A stretch of DNA of 10,467 bases from Comamonadaceae bacterium (GTDB lineage: Bacteria; Pseudomonadota; Gammaproteobacteria; Burkholderiales; Burkholderiaceae_C): NCBI GenBank assembly GCA_013298415.1, contig JAAFHN010000059.1, positions 1 to 10,467 of the forward strand, in the 5' to 3' direction. This document shows, in pieces, positions 1 through 6,664 of this stretch (positions within the stretch are counted from its first letter, which is position 1; each line of letters opens with the position of its first letter). Under the pieces are notes generated by a model that was not told the DNA's origin, ran no database searches, and saw nothing but the letters and a program-made list of their open reading frames with translations. A program made the position numbers and the translations under genes.

Positions 1-1
1 G

Positions 2-1414
2 GGTTCGAGTGCGCGCGGTCTTCTTTGGCTGCTGTGCGCCATCGGGGTGATCTTGGTTGCGCAATATGTGGCCAATTGGGCCGATTTGCGTCGCCACGGG
101 CCTACGCTGTTCGGCGCATCGGCACAGCTTTGGACCTACCGTTTGCCCGAAGACATCCCGTCCGCGCCGCCGTGCGCGGGTGAGCTTTGCGGTGCAGCCG
201 CCATCGTGGCCATGACGCAGGAAATCCCCACCGGTTCGGGCTTTGTGATGGCTCGGGCGCAGGTGCTGCTGCCGACGCCGATCACCATCGAAGCCCAAGA
301 GGGTGAGTATTTCCAGGCCACGGGCGTGGTAGACGAATACACACCCATGCTCAAACTCCCCACGCGGGAAGAGCGCAATGGCGCCTACATCATCTCCGTG
401 GATGACTTCGATGCCCCTTTGGTGTTGGGCCAAATATGGCGAGGCGGCCAGTCGCGCAGCGTGCAGATGAAAGACGAGGGCTACTTGCTTTCCTGGAGCC
501 TGGCCGATGCGCCTCCCGGCGCTGAGCTGCTGGCCTGGGCAGCGCCGTCCAAAGACGGGTTTGATGGCTCCACGCGCGGCGCGGTTGCGCGCCGTAACGC
601 GTGGCAAGAGATCAAGTTTCGCGCCGTGCGCTACCAGCCAGTTCCCAAAATCCTGCGGCTGCGCGTGGCAGCCACGGAGCAAACCCGGGCCATCGCTGTG
701 GGGCAGCTGGGCTTGTTGCAATGGCGGGATCAACCGATGGCGGAGCCGCGCCGAACGCAGTTTCCACCTGGCATCGGCGTGTTTGGCGTGGTGCGCGCGC
801 GTGAGCTGGAAGCAGAGGCCGTGGTGCTGTCGCTGGAGATTCCGCGCTCCTCGATGTATGGGCATGGTCATTGGCTTTGGGGGCGGCTCTTCGATTTGAG
901 GCCGGGTGAGCCGGTGATCCCCGCTGAGCTGAACGCCTCGTTCTTTGCGCCCGGCGTGCCAGAGCCCGCTGCGTGGCCACCTGACGAAGCAAACACGGCC
1001 TCGGGCCGAATGGAAACGGCCTACAACAAGCTGCCGCGCGGCGCGCTGCGCAGCTTGCCCGCCAGCGCGCTCGATCGTGAATGCGCCCTGCCGCCAGCGC
1101 CTGGCCACGCCTGCGTCTGGGCGCAAGTCTTCGGCGTGGCCGTGCCCGTTCAGGTCAGCGTGCTTGATCTCGGAGGTCAGAGGGTCGGTGTGGCGGAGCG
1201 CGGCGTGTTCGCAGGCAAATCGATTGCGGCCTCGCACTGGGCCATACTGCCAGCCAGTGTGCGCCGGGAGTTGCTCGGGCGCGGCGCACCGGCGAGCGCT
1301 GATCTGGCCATGCCAGCGCTCCAAGCAGGAACGCCCATTTTGCAAAAGCCGCTGGATGCCAGTGCGGTAGGCAAGGGCTTGAGCACCCGGATCGTGGACG
1401 CGGCAAAACAATGA
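2..1414 (+). CDS. Membrane-anchored protein of unknown function in the TelA locus (5' partial)
   Basis: The reading frame is open from base 2, so the true start lies before the window. The GTG at 47 falls inside a hydrophobic helix (residues reading GLLWLLCAIGVILVAQYVA) and is unlikely to be the start. That N-terminal helix is followed by about 440 residues without another clear membrane segment, which suggests a single-pass inner-membrane protein with a large, probably periplasmic, domain. Two cysteine pairs (PPCAGELC near the N-terminus; ECALPPAPGHAC in the second half) could form disulfides, which fits a periplasmic location. I recognise no family or catalytic motif. It is followed after 21 bp by the TelA-like gene and then telA on the same strand, so a role in the same envelope or stress-related function is plausible but inferred only from position. 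I am confident that it is coding (long frame, GC-rich third positions). Its function is unknown. Confidence 0.8.
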   Translation, partial: GSSARGLLWLLCAIGVILVAQYVANWADLRRHGPTLFGASAQLWTYRLPEDIPSAPPCAGELCGAAAIVAMTQEIPTGSGFVMARAQVLLPTPITIEAQEGEYFQATGVVDEYTPMLKLPTREERNGAYIISVDDFDAPLVLGQIWRGGQSRSVQMKDEGYLLSWSLADAPPGAELLAWAAPSKDGFDGSTRGAVARRNAWQEIKFRAVRYQPVPKILRLRVAATEQTRAIAVGQLGLLQWRDQPMAEPRRTQFPPGIGVFGVVRARELEAEAVVLSLEIPRSSMYGHGHWLWGRLFDLRPGEPVIPAELNASFFAPGVPEPAAWPPDEANTASGRMETAYNKLPRGALRSLPASALDRECALPPAPGHACVWAQVFGVAVPVQVSVLDLGGQRVGVAERGVFAGKSIAASHWAILPASVRRELLGRGAPASADLAMPALQAGTPILQKPLDASAVGKGLSTRIVDAAKQ

Positions 1415-1435
1415 GGATGAATCACGAACATCGAG

Positions 1436-2209
1436 GTGCTGAAGTTGCGCGCGGATGATTTGACCTTGGTGCCGCTGGAGGCGACGGCTCGCAATGCACC
1501 GCAAGCCCGGGCCGCAACACTCCTGCCAGTGCCGCCCTTGAAATTGCTGCTCTCTGCACCGCTCGGCGATCTGCGCGAGCTCGGTCACATCCCCGGCGCG
1601 AGCGACGAACCCTTCAAGCCCGAGCGGGCTGCCGACAGCCCGGTGACGCAACTGGCCCGCACCACCGAGCGCTTGTTGCCCATGATCGATAGCTTTCGCC
1701 GCCCCAAAGAGGGCATGGCGCACTGGTGGCAGCGATTCACCGGGCTGGCGCTGGAGCGAGAGCTCACGTTTTGGCACGCGTGTACGCAGCTCGAAGGCAC
1801 GGCAAAACGCGGGCAAGATTTGCTGCCCCAAGTGCGCGACTTGGCACTGCGCTTGGCCAATGAGCGCGAGCACGCGCTGTCACAGGCCGAGTGGCTCGCC
1901 CAAGTCGTGAAAGTGGCGCAGCAGGCGCTTTTGCCGCAATTCGAGCGGCATCGGCAAGCCGCAAGCTTTGCCGACCAACCCGACTACTGGCCGCGCTTTG
2001 CCCGCCGTGTGGACAATCTGAGCGCATTGCACAACGCAGCGCTTTTGAGCGCCGAGCAAATCAAGCTCGCGCAAGCTCAGGCCAACGCAGTGCAAGATCG
2101 GTTTTCGGAAGTGCTCACCGTGCTCTTGCCGCTGTGGCGCCAGCGAGTGGGGTTTGAGCTCTTTTCCAAACAATTTGCGTCTTTCAGCATTGAGGAGCCC
2201 GCTACGTGA
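1436..2209 (+). CDS. Divergent, shortened TelA-like protein
   Basis: A 257-residue soluble, helix-rich protein with no signal peptide or membrane segment. Residues 188-238 align without gaps to residues 216-266 of the TelA encoded next. Shared positions are an Arg, a Leu-x2-AAL stretch, an I-x-L-x-Q motif, a Phe and the LP-x-W motif (LPLW at 231-234 against LPAW at 259-262). I count about 14 identities in 50 positions. It lacks the C-terminal third of TelA, and its N-terminal 60 residues are unlike TelA. It may therefore be a decayed or specialised paralogue that partners with TelA; this is inference. The start is uncertain. GTG 1436 is the first ordinary start after an in-frame stop at 1418, but the only good ribosome-binding-like sequence (AGGA at 1414-1417) lies 18 nt upstream of it. 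An ATC at 1421 would give a natural-looking N-terminus, [M]TNIEVLKL. The stop overlaps the telA start by 4 bp (GTGA), so the two are almost certainly co-translated. Confidence 0.75.
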   Translation: MLKLRADDLTLVPLEATARNAPQARAATLLPVPPLKLLLSAPLGDLRELGHIPGASDEPFKPERAADSPVTQLARTTERLLPMIDSFRRPKEGMAHWWQRFTGLALERELTFWHACTQLEGTAKRGQDLLPQVRDLALRLANEREHALSQAEWLAQVVKVAQQALLPQFERHRQAASFADQPDYWPRFARRVDNLSALHNAALLSAEQIKLAQAQANAVQDRFSEVLTVLLPLWRQRVGFELFSKQFASFSIEEPAT

Positions 2210-3312
2210 ATGCCATCACCACTGCCTCGCCCACCAGCGCGGCCATCACACTGGGCGAGCCGCAGCTCGAAGCGCTGGGTTTAACGATCAGCGACACGGC
2301 TGAGATCGAAACCCTTGCGCAAGGGCTTGACCTGACGCGGCGCGACCCACTCAGCCGCTTTGGCCAAGAAGCCGCACAAAAGAGCGCGGGCATTGCCGAT
2401 CAGATGCTGTCTCAAGTGCGCGCTGGCGACATTGAGGGTCTGGGCGGCAAGCTCACCGAGATCGTGACCCAAGCGCAATCCTTGAACCTGCATGCACTCG
2501 GTGAAAAGCGCTCGCGCTTGCCGCTGGTGGGCGGCCTGATCGACAAGATGCGGCAGAGCAAAAACGAGCTTGTGAGCCAGTTCAGTTCGGTGCAAACCAA
2601 CATCGAACGCTTGATGGGTGAAGTGACTGGCATGCAGCGCGGCCTGCAAGCGCGCATCGAGTCGCTGGATCAAGGCTTTGCTGCGGTGAAGGGCGAATAC
2701 CGCGAACTGGGCTTGCACATCGCGGCTGGGCAAATGGCGGTGCAGCGCGTGCGGGGTGAAGTGGCCGAGGGCCAGGCCAAAGCCGCAGTGGGGCAGCTCA
2801 CGCCGCTGCAAAGCCAAGAACTGCAAGACAAAATTGCCGCCGCCGACATGCTGGACAAGCGCATTGCCGACATGCGGGTGCTCCAGCACGCCGCGCTGCA
2901 AACCCTGCCGATGATTCGCCTCGTGCAAACGAACAACTCGATGCTGATCGAGAAGTTTCACACCGTCAAAGAGCTCACGCTGCCCGCTTGGAAGCGGCAG
3001 TTCATGCTGGCGCTTTCCTTGCAAGAGCAGCGCAGCGCCGTGCAGCTCGCCGGCACGATTGACGACGCAACCAACGCTTTCCTGAAAGAAAACGCTCAGC
3101 TTCTGAAAACCAACACCCTTGCCACCGCGCAAAGCAACCAGCGCATGGTGATCGATGTGAGCACCTTGCAGGAAGTGCAAAACACGCTGCTCAGCACGGT
3201 GCAAGAAGTCATCAAGATCAACCAAGACGGGCTCAAGCAGCGCGCAGGGGTGGCGGATCAGCTTTCGCAAATGCGTGAACAGCTGAAGCTGCAACTGAGC
3301 AAAAGCGAGTGA
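2206..3312 (+). CDS. telA: Toxic anion resistance protein, TelA family
   Basis: A 368-residue protein recognised as TelA (the family of plasmid RK2 KlaB/TelA). Supporting motifs are RDPLSRFG near residues 46-53, the segment after RSRLPLVGGLIDKM (103-115), a long helical or coiled-coil middle, VLQHAALQTLPMIRLVQTNN (225-244), LPAWKRQ (259-265), and the conserved C-terminal DATNAFLKENAQLLKTNT block (287-304). The length is usual for the family. Family members are linked to tellurite and other toxic-anion resistance and to membrane or cell-surface stress in Ter-type gene neighbourhoods, but the biochemical activity is not known. The start GTG 2206 overlaps the previous stop (GTGA) and has a good ribosome-binding site, TGAGGAG at 2191-2197, 8 nt upstream. 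No ter genes are visible in the window. The neighbouring membrane proteins suggest that TelA acts at the inner membrane here; that is inference. Confidence 0.88.
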   Translation: MNAITTASPTSAAITLGEPQLEALGLTISDTAEIETLAQGLDLTRRDPLSRFGQEAAQKSAGIADQMLSQVRAGDIEGLGGKLTEIVTQAQSLNLHALGEKRSRLPLVGGLIDKMRQSKNELVSQFSSVQTNIERLMGEVTGMQRGLQARIESLDQGFAAVKGEYRELGLHIAAGQMAVQRVRGEVAEGQAKAAVGQLTPLQSQELQDKIAAADMLDKRIADMRVLQHAALQTLPMIRLVQTNNSMLIEKFHTVKELTLPAWKRQFMLALSLQEQRSAVQLAGTIDDATNAFLKENAQLLKTNTLATAQSNQRMVIDVSTLQEVQNTLLSTVQEVIKINQDGLKQRAGVADQLSQMREQLKLQLSKSE

Positions 3313-3385
3313 TGAGCGGGTGCTGGGTGGGTGATATGGGCATGACATGCAAGCGGTTTTGGCCTGAGCGACACAGCGCTAAGCA

Positions 3386-4324
3386 ATGACTTTGAGCGAT
3401 CACGACTCTTCCGATGCGCACGACCATGCCGCGCAGGCCGAGCAACATCAGCGTCTGCATGACCGCGTGGAGCTGCTCAAGCTGCGCACGGCCTTGGTCG
3501 GCATTCTTGGCTTTTTGCTCTTGGCCATGGCGCTCACGGCCTTGCTGAGTTTTGGGCCGCAGGCGCTTTCTGCCATCAGCTCCCTTTGGGCGGGCGAGGC
3601 GCAGGTGCAGGTGCCAGCCAACTTGTTTGCCAACATGAGCGATACCTCGCGGTGGCCGCTGGTTTTGCAGCTCGCATTTTTGGCGGTGGCGGGGCTTGGT
3701 GTGAGCGCCATGTCGCGCGGGGCCATGTCGCCTTTGCATCGCAAGCTCTGGCTGGTGCTGCTCTTTGGTTTGGGCGGCGCGGCTTTGGCCATGCAACTCA
3801 GCGGCGAGGGCAATCGCGCCGCGCGCGGGCATTTGGAATCGGCGCTCAAAAAGCAAGACTGGGCAGAGGCTTCAAAGCTGCTGCCGGTCGACAGCAATGC
3901 CATAGGCGCTGCGTACGTGCAAGCCCAGATTGCGTTGGCGCAAGGCGATGCGGCGGCGGCCCGTGTACAGGGCTTGAAATTCTTGCCCGATTTGGAGCAG
4001 GCGCTGTTGCGCAAACACCCCGACGGCCCAAAGGCCGGCGGATACCTTTACGAGCCGACCCGAGACTTTCGGGCACTCACCTTAAAGCGCATTGATGAAG
4101 CCACGTATGGCGGCATGCACAGCGAAGTGTCGATCCGGTTGCAGCAAGGGCAGAGCGCTGCGCCAAGCGGGTGGCTGGCGCGCGGCGCAAAGCCGCTGCT
4201 CAGCTTGGCGGCGGCACTGGTCGCGGTTTGCGTAGCGGCCTTGCTCCTCTTGCTTTGGTATGCCATGGTGCACCGCGTGCAACGGGTGTCCACCTGGGCA
4301 TCCATGGGCGATTTCAGGGTTTGA
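3386..4324 (+). CDS. Four-helix inner-membrane protein of unknown function
   Basis: A 312-residue integral membrane protein. Predicted helices by eye are at about residues 36-57, 90-109, 119-138 and 270-294. Positive charges (RLHDRVELLKLR before helix 1, SRGAMSPLHRK between helices 2 and 3, HRVQR after helix 4) place both termini in the cytoplasm. The 140-268 segment would then be a periplasmic domain. That domain starts with helix pairs resembling a single tetratricopeptide-like hairpin (ALKKQDWAEASKLL, then IALAQGDAAAARVQGLKFL). The N-terminus is rich in His, Asp and Gln (SDHDSSDAHDHAAQAEQHQ), which might bind metal but could simply be an acidic tail. ATG 3386 is the first start after an in-frame TAA at 3380, and no strong ribosome-binding site is seen. 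It lies 73 bp after telA and 29 bp before the LysR gene, all on the same strand. I do not recognise the family. Membership of the TelA locus is inferred from position. Confidence 0.75.
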   Translation: MTLSDHDSSDAHDHAAQAEQHQRLHDRVELLKLRTALVGILGFLLLAMALTALLSFGPQALSAISSLWAGEAQVQVPANLFANMSDTSRWPLVLQLAFLAVAGLGVSAMSRGAMSPLHRKLWLVLLFGLGGAALAMQLSGEGNRAARGHLESALKKQDWAEASKLLPVDSNAIGAAYVQAQIALAQGDAAAARVQGLKFLPDLEQALLRKHPDGPKAGGYLYEPTRDFRALTLKRIDEATYGGMHSEVSIRLQQGQSAAPSGWLARGAKPLLSLAAALVAVCVAALLLLLWYAMVHRVQRVSTWASMGDFRV

Positions 4325-4353
4325 ACCCCACGCACTGAGAACTGGATCTGATC

Positions 4354-5223
4354 ATGTCTCGCATTCCGCCGATCCAATGCTTGCTCACTTTTGAGGCGCT
4401 GGCGCGGCTGCGCAGCGTCACGCAGACGGCTGACGAGCTTTTCGTCACGCCCTCAGCGGTCAGCCACCGGGTGCGGCAGTTGGAAGAGATGCTGGCTACC
4501 AAGCTCTTTGGACGCGCCGATTTTTCGCTCACCACCGAAGGCAGCGAATACCTGGCCCATGTGCGAGAGGGGCTCACCGCACTCCAGCGCTTCCCGGGCA
4601 AAGACGTGTCCCGAGGTCGCCGCAAGCTCAAAGTGGCGATCACGCCCACTTTTGCCCGCGCGATCTTGATGCCCCGCATCCGCGATTTCACGGAGACGCA
4701 TCCCGAGATTGACTTGACGCTGCAAGTCTCTATCCCGCTCTTAGACGTGGTGGCCGAAGACGCCGATCTCACGATCCGCTTTGGCACAGGCCGCTACGCC
4801 GATGTGGAGCACGTGTGTTTGGTGAAGGATGAAGTCACGCCCGTTGCCGCGCCCAGCTATTTGCGCGAGCGCGGCGCGATTGAGCGCAACGAGGATTTGC
4901 AGCACGCCACCCTGCTGCGCAGCCCCTTGGAGCCTTGGCGCACTTGGTTTGCCGCCCACGAACTCGATTGGCCTGAGCCGACAGAAGGCTCCACCTTCAA
5001 CGACATCGGCCTCATGTGCGATGCCGCCGCGCAAGGCCTTGGCGTGGCGCTCGTGCGCCTAAAGCTCGGCGCGCCTTGGCTCGCAGACGGCAGCCTGGTG
5101 CGCCTTTTCGAGCGCAACATCGTGAGCCCGCATGCGCACTACCTGTGCTGGCGCAGTGGTGCGATGGAAAGATGGGAAGTGAATGCGTTTGCGACCTGGC
5201 TGCAAAAAGCGGTTATCAGGTGA
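4354..5223 (+). CDS. LysR-type transcriptional regulator, GcvA-like
   Basis: A 289-residue regulator of the usual LysR family length. Residues about 5-64 form the winged helix-turn-helix: IQCLLTFEALARLRSVTQTA, then TPSAVSHRVRQLEEMLATKLF, then TTEG. The recognition helix is SAVSHRVRQLEE. Residues about 92-289 form the periplasmic-binding-protein-like effector domain, starting KLKVAITPTFARAILMPRI. The PPIQCLLTFEALAR opening and the pattern DADLTIRFGTGRY resemble the GcvA subgroup. The start ATG 4354 has only a weak GGA (4344-4346) upstream. It follows the membrane protein by 29 bp and could be read from the same transcript. It is convergent with, not divergent from, the paa operon, so its position does not mark it as the paa regulator. 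Its target and effector are unknown. Confidence 0.9.
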   Translation: MSRIPPIQCLLTFEALARLRSVTQTADELFVTPSAVSHRVRQLEEMLATKLFGRADFSLTTEGSEYLAHVREGLTALQRFPGKDVSRGRRKLKVAITPTFARAILMPRIRDFTETHPEIDLTLQVSIPLLDVVAEDADLTIRFGTGRYADVEHVCLVKDEVTPVAAPSYLRERGAIERNEDLQHATLLRSPLEPWRTWFAAHELDWPEPTEGSTFNDIGLMCDAAAQGLGVALVRLKLGAPWLADGSLVRLFERNIVSPHAHYLCWRSGAMERWEVNAFATWLQKAVIR

Positions 5224-5244
5224 GGGTGTAGAGGTCAGGGGGAA

Positions 5245-5414
5245 GTAACGCGAAAAACGCTGAAAACACGCGAAAAACGCTAAAAATGAAGCCAAATTTC
5301 GATTTCTTCGCGTGAGGCTCGTCGTGGAGACCAAAGCCCTTGACGCGCTGCGGCAAACCTTCCTACGGCTATTTTTCGGTGCTTTTCGCGATCTTTTCGT
5401 TTTTTTCGCGTTAC
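5245..5414. repeat. Long imperfect inverted repeat between convergent genes, possible bidirectional terminator
   Basis: The 205-bp gap between the convergent LysR gene and paaE contains two arms of about 48 nt, 5245-5293 and 5367-5414. Read as reverse complements, both begin GTAACGCGAAAAA and continue with spaced CGCGAAAA blocks, ending AAAAAT then AGCC. Overall agreement is roughly three quarters by hand alignment. The 70-bp loop is ordinary mixed sequence. Transcripts from either side would carry A-rich then T-rich arms able to pair, so a bidirectional terminator is plausible. However, the arms are longer and less perfect than a classical intrinsic terminator. A small mobile or REP-like element that settled between convergent genes is the main alternative. 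Confidence 0.6.
5249..5288. repeat. Two tandem 20-bp A-rich units
   Basis: Positions 5249-5268 and 5269-5288 are two consecutive 20-bp units that both begin CGCGAAAAACGCT and then diverge slightly (GAAAACA against AAAAATG). They make up most of the left arm of the larger inverted repeat. The right arm contains looser versions of the same CGCGAAAA unit on the other strand. The tandem duplication suggests that the arm grew by slippage or unit duplication. Confidence 0.65.
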
Positions 5415-5428
5415 TGAACCCTCAAGCC

Positions 5429-6514
5429 TCAGCGCTCGTCGAAGCTGATTTCTAGCGCGGCGCTGGTGGGGCAGCTTTGGCAGGTGAGGGCGAAGCCTTG
5501 GGCTACTTCGCCCGCTTCTAGGGTGAAGTTTTTGAGCATTTTTACGCTGCCAGCCGTGACTTTGGCGCGGCAGGTGCAGCACACGCCGCCTTTGCAGCTG
5601 TAGGGCAAGTCCAGGCCCGCTTCGAGGGCCACTTCGAGCACGGTGTCGGTCTCGCGCATGCGCAGCTCGTGTTTCACGCCGTCTGCGATGATCGTCAGGG
5701 CAATTTTTGCGTCATTTTGAGGCTCTGTCCTGGTGTTTTGGGCATCTGACGCTGCGAATTTTGGAGTGTTTGAGGTGGCGAACCGCTCGGTGCGGATGCT
5801 CTCGGGCGGCATGCCAGCCGCTTGCAGCGCGGCAACGGCTGCCTCGATCATGCCTTCAGGCCCGCAGACGAAGGCTTCATGGATGGCGTGTGTCGGGACC
5901 AAATTGGCCAGCAAATCGTCGAGCTTGGCCCGATCCAGGCGGCCGTTGAAGCGCGGCAGTTCTTGGCTCTGGCGCGAAAACACCTGGATCAGGCTCACTC
6001 GGCTTGCGTAGCGATCTTTTAGGTCTTGCAGCGTTTCCAAAAACATCGTGCTGGCCAGGCTCTGGTTGCCGTAAATGAGCGTGAATTGCGCTGCGGGATC
6101 AGCCGCCAGATTGGAAGCCATCAAGCTCATCATGGGCGTGATGCCCGAGCCTGCGGCAATGCAAAGCCGATGTGCGCCAGCTGGGGCTTGCGACACAAAT
6201 CTGCCATCAGGCGGCATCACATCCAATTCATCGCCAGCCTGCAAATTTTGAGCCCAGCTTGAAAATACACCGCCGTCAACCTGCTTGATCGCCACAGAGA
6301 TTTTTTGATGTGCTTCAAAGGCTTGAAGCGATGAACAAATGCTGTAGCTGCGCCGAATGAATTCACCATTGATCTGCGCTTTCAGCGTCAAAAACTGCCC
6401 GGGTGCAAAGCTGAATTCATCACGCAGATCGGGCGGAATGGCGAAAGTGATGACAACAGCCTGTGCCGTTTCTGCGGCCACGTGCTTGATGAACAGTGAA
6501 TGAAAATGAAGCAT
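5429..6514 (-). CDS. paaE: Phenylacetyl-CoA epoxygenase reductase subunit PaaE
   Basis: A 361-residue reductase that passes electrons from NAD(P)H through FAD and a [2Fe-2S] cluster to the diiron centre of PaaA. The ferredoxin-NADP reductase-type module comes first: flavin-binding R55-S-Y-S58, nucleotide-binding G122-S-G-I-T-P127, and C217-G-P-E220 before the end of that module. The C-terminal plant-type ferredoxin domain carries Cys307, Cys312, Cys315 and Cys345, exactly the CX4CX2CX29C spacing. Length and domain order match PaaE. The linker at about residues 249-270 is unusual because it resembles the PaaD linker (see the repeat at 5705-5770). ATG 6514 gives the expected start (MLHFHSL). 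No Shine-Dalgarno sequence precedes it, only a C-rich stretch on the sense strand. It is the last paa gene in the window and is separated from paaD by a 150-bp gap holding a palindromic element. Confidence 0.95.
   Translation of the reverse strand: MLHFHSLFIKHVAAETAQAVVITFAIPPDLRDEFSFAPGQFLTLKAQINGEFIRRSYSICSSLQAFEAHQKISVAIKQVDGGVFSSWAQNLQAGDELDVMPPDGRFVSQAPAGAHRLCIAAGSGITPMMSLMASNLAADPAAQFTLIYGNQSLASTMFLETLQDLKDRYASRVSLIQVFSRQSQELPRFNGRLDRAKLDDLLANLVPTHAIHEAFVCGPEGMIEAAVAALQAAGMPPESIRTERFATSNTPKFAASDAQNTRTEPQNDAKIALTIIADGVKHELRMRETDTVLEVALEAGLDLPYSCKGGVCCTCRAKVTAGSVKMLKNFTLEAGEVAQGFALTCQSCPTSAALEISFDER
5705..5770 (-). repeat. In-frame linker sequence in paaE related to one in paaD
   Basis: This segment encodes PaaE residues 249-270, the linker between the nucleotide-binding module and the ferredoxin domain. 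It aligns codon for codon with 6797-6862 in paaD: 42 of 66 bases and 10 of 22 residues agree by hand count. The shared core reads N-x-R-T-E-x-Q-x-D-A in both proteins, including the identical nine bases AGGACAGAG (plus-strand CTCTGTCCT at 5723-5731). The segment looks more A-rich than the flanking coding sequence. It may be a degraded repeat that inserted in frame; chance resemblance of two flexible linkers is the alternative. Confidence 0.45.
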
Positions 6515-6533
6515 GGGGAGGGGTTCGGGATCT

Positions 6534-6648
6534 ATTTACAGGAGATCAGGAGATCAGGAGACAAAGAAGAAGCAGCCGAAGGGTTGAATCAAATACAAAA
6601 AGGCTGTTCCTTTTTCTCCACTCCTTATCTCCTGATCTCCTGTGAAAT
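6534..6648. repeat. Palindromic element, copy 1, in the paaD-paaE gap
   Basis: The 150-bp gap between paaD and paaE is mostly one large inverted repeat. A perfect 17-bp core, 6538-6554, pairs with 6627-6643. The arms extend with some mismatches to GCAGCC (6572-6577) and GGCTGTT (6602-6608), leaving a loop of about 25 nt. The arms are built from an 8-bp unit, AGGAGATC, repeated two to three times (6540-6547, 6548-6555, then AGGAGACA at 6556-6563). A 25-bp stretch at 6627-6651 is identical, in reverse complement, to 8328-8352 in the second copy. The element begins about 15 nt after the paaD stop and ends about 20 nt before paaE, so a paa transcript would carry a long hairpin here. It could stabilise or attenuate the mRNA; that is inference. 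Confidence 0.8.
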
Positions 6649-6664
6649 TGCTCTGAAAACGCCT

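Noticed and set aside
2281..3348. Long antisense open frame opposite telA (355 codons, His- and Leu-rich)
   Set aside because: It mirrors the codon pattern of telA on the opposite strand, matches no family I know, and telA has a good start site and recognisable motifs. It is a by-product of GC-rich codon usage.
3313..3385. GCATG-A-CATGC palindrome (3340-3350) after telA as a terminator or operator
   Set aside because: The 1-nt loop prevents hairpin formation, no T-run follows, and an 11-bp match alone is weak evidence for an operator.
3233..3856. Antisense open frame across the end of telA and the start of the membrane protein gene (207 codons)
   Set aside because: It spans two plus-strand genes and the gap between them, with biased composition (Arg, Gln, His) and no recognisable domain.
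6540..6563. AGGAGATC tandem units considered as a CRISPR array
   Set aside because: The units are 8 bp with no spacers and form arms of a palindrome.
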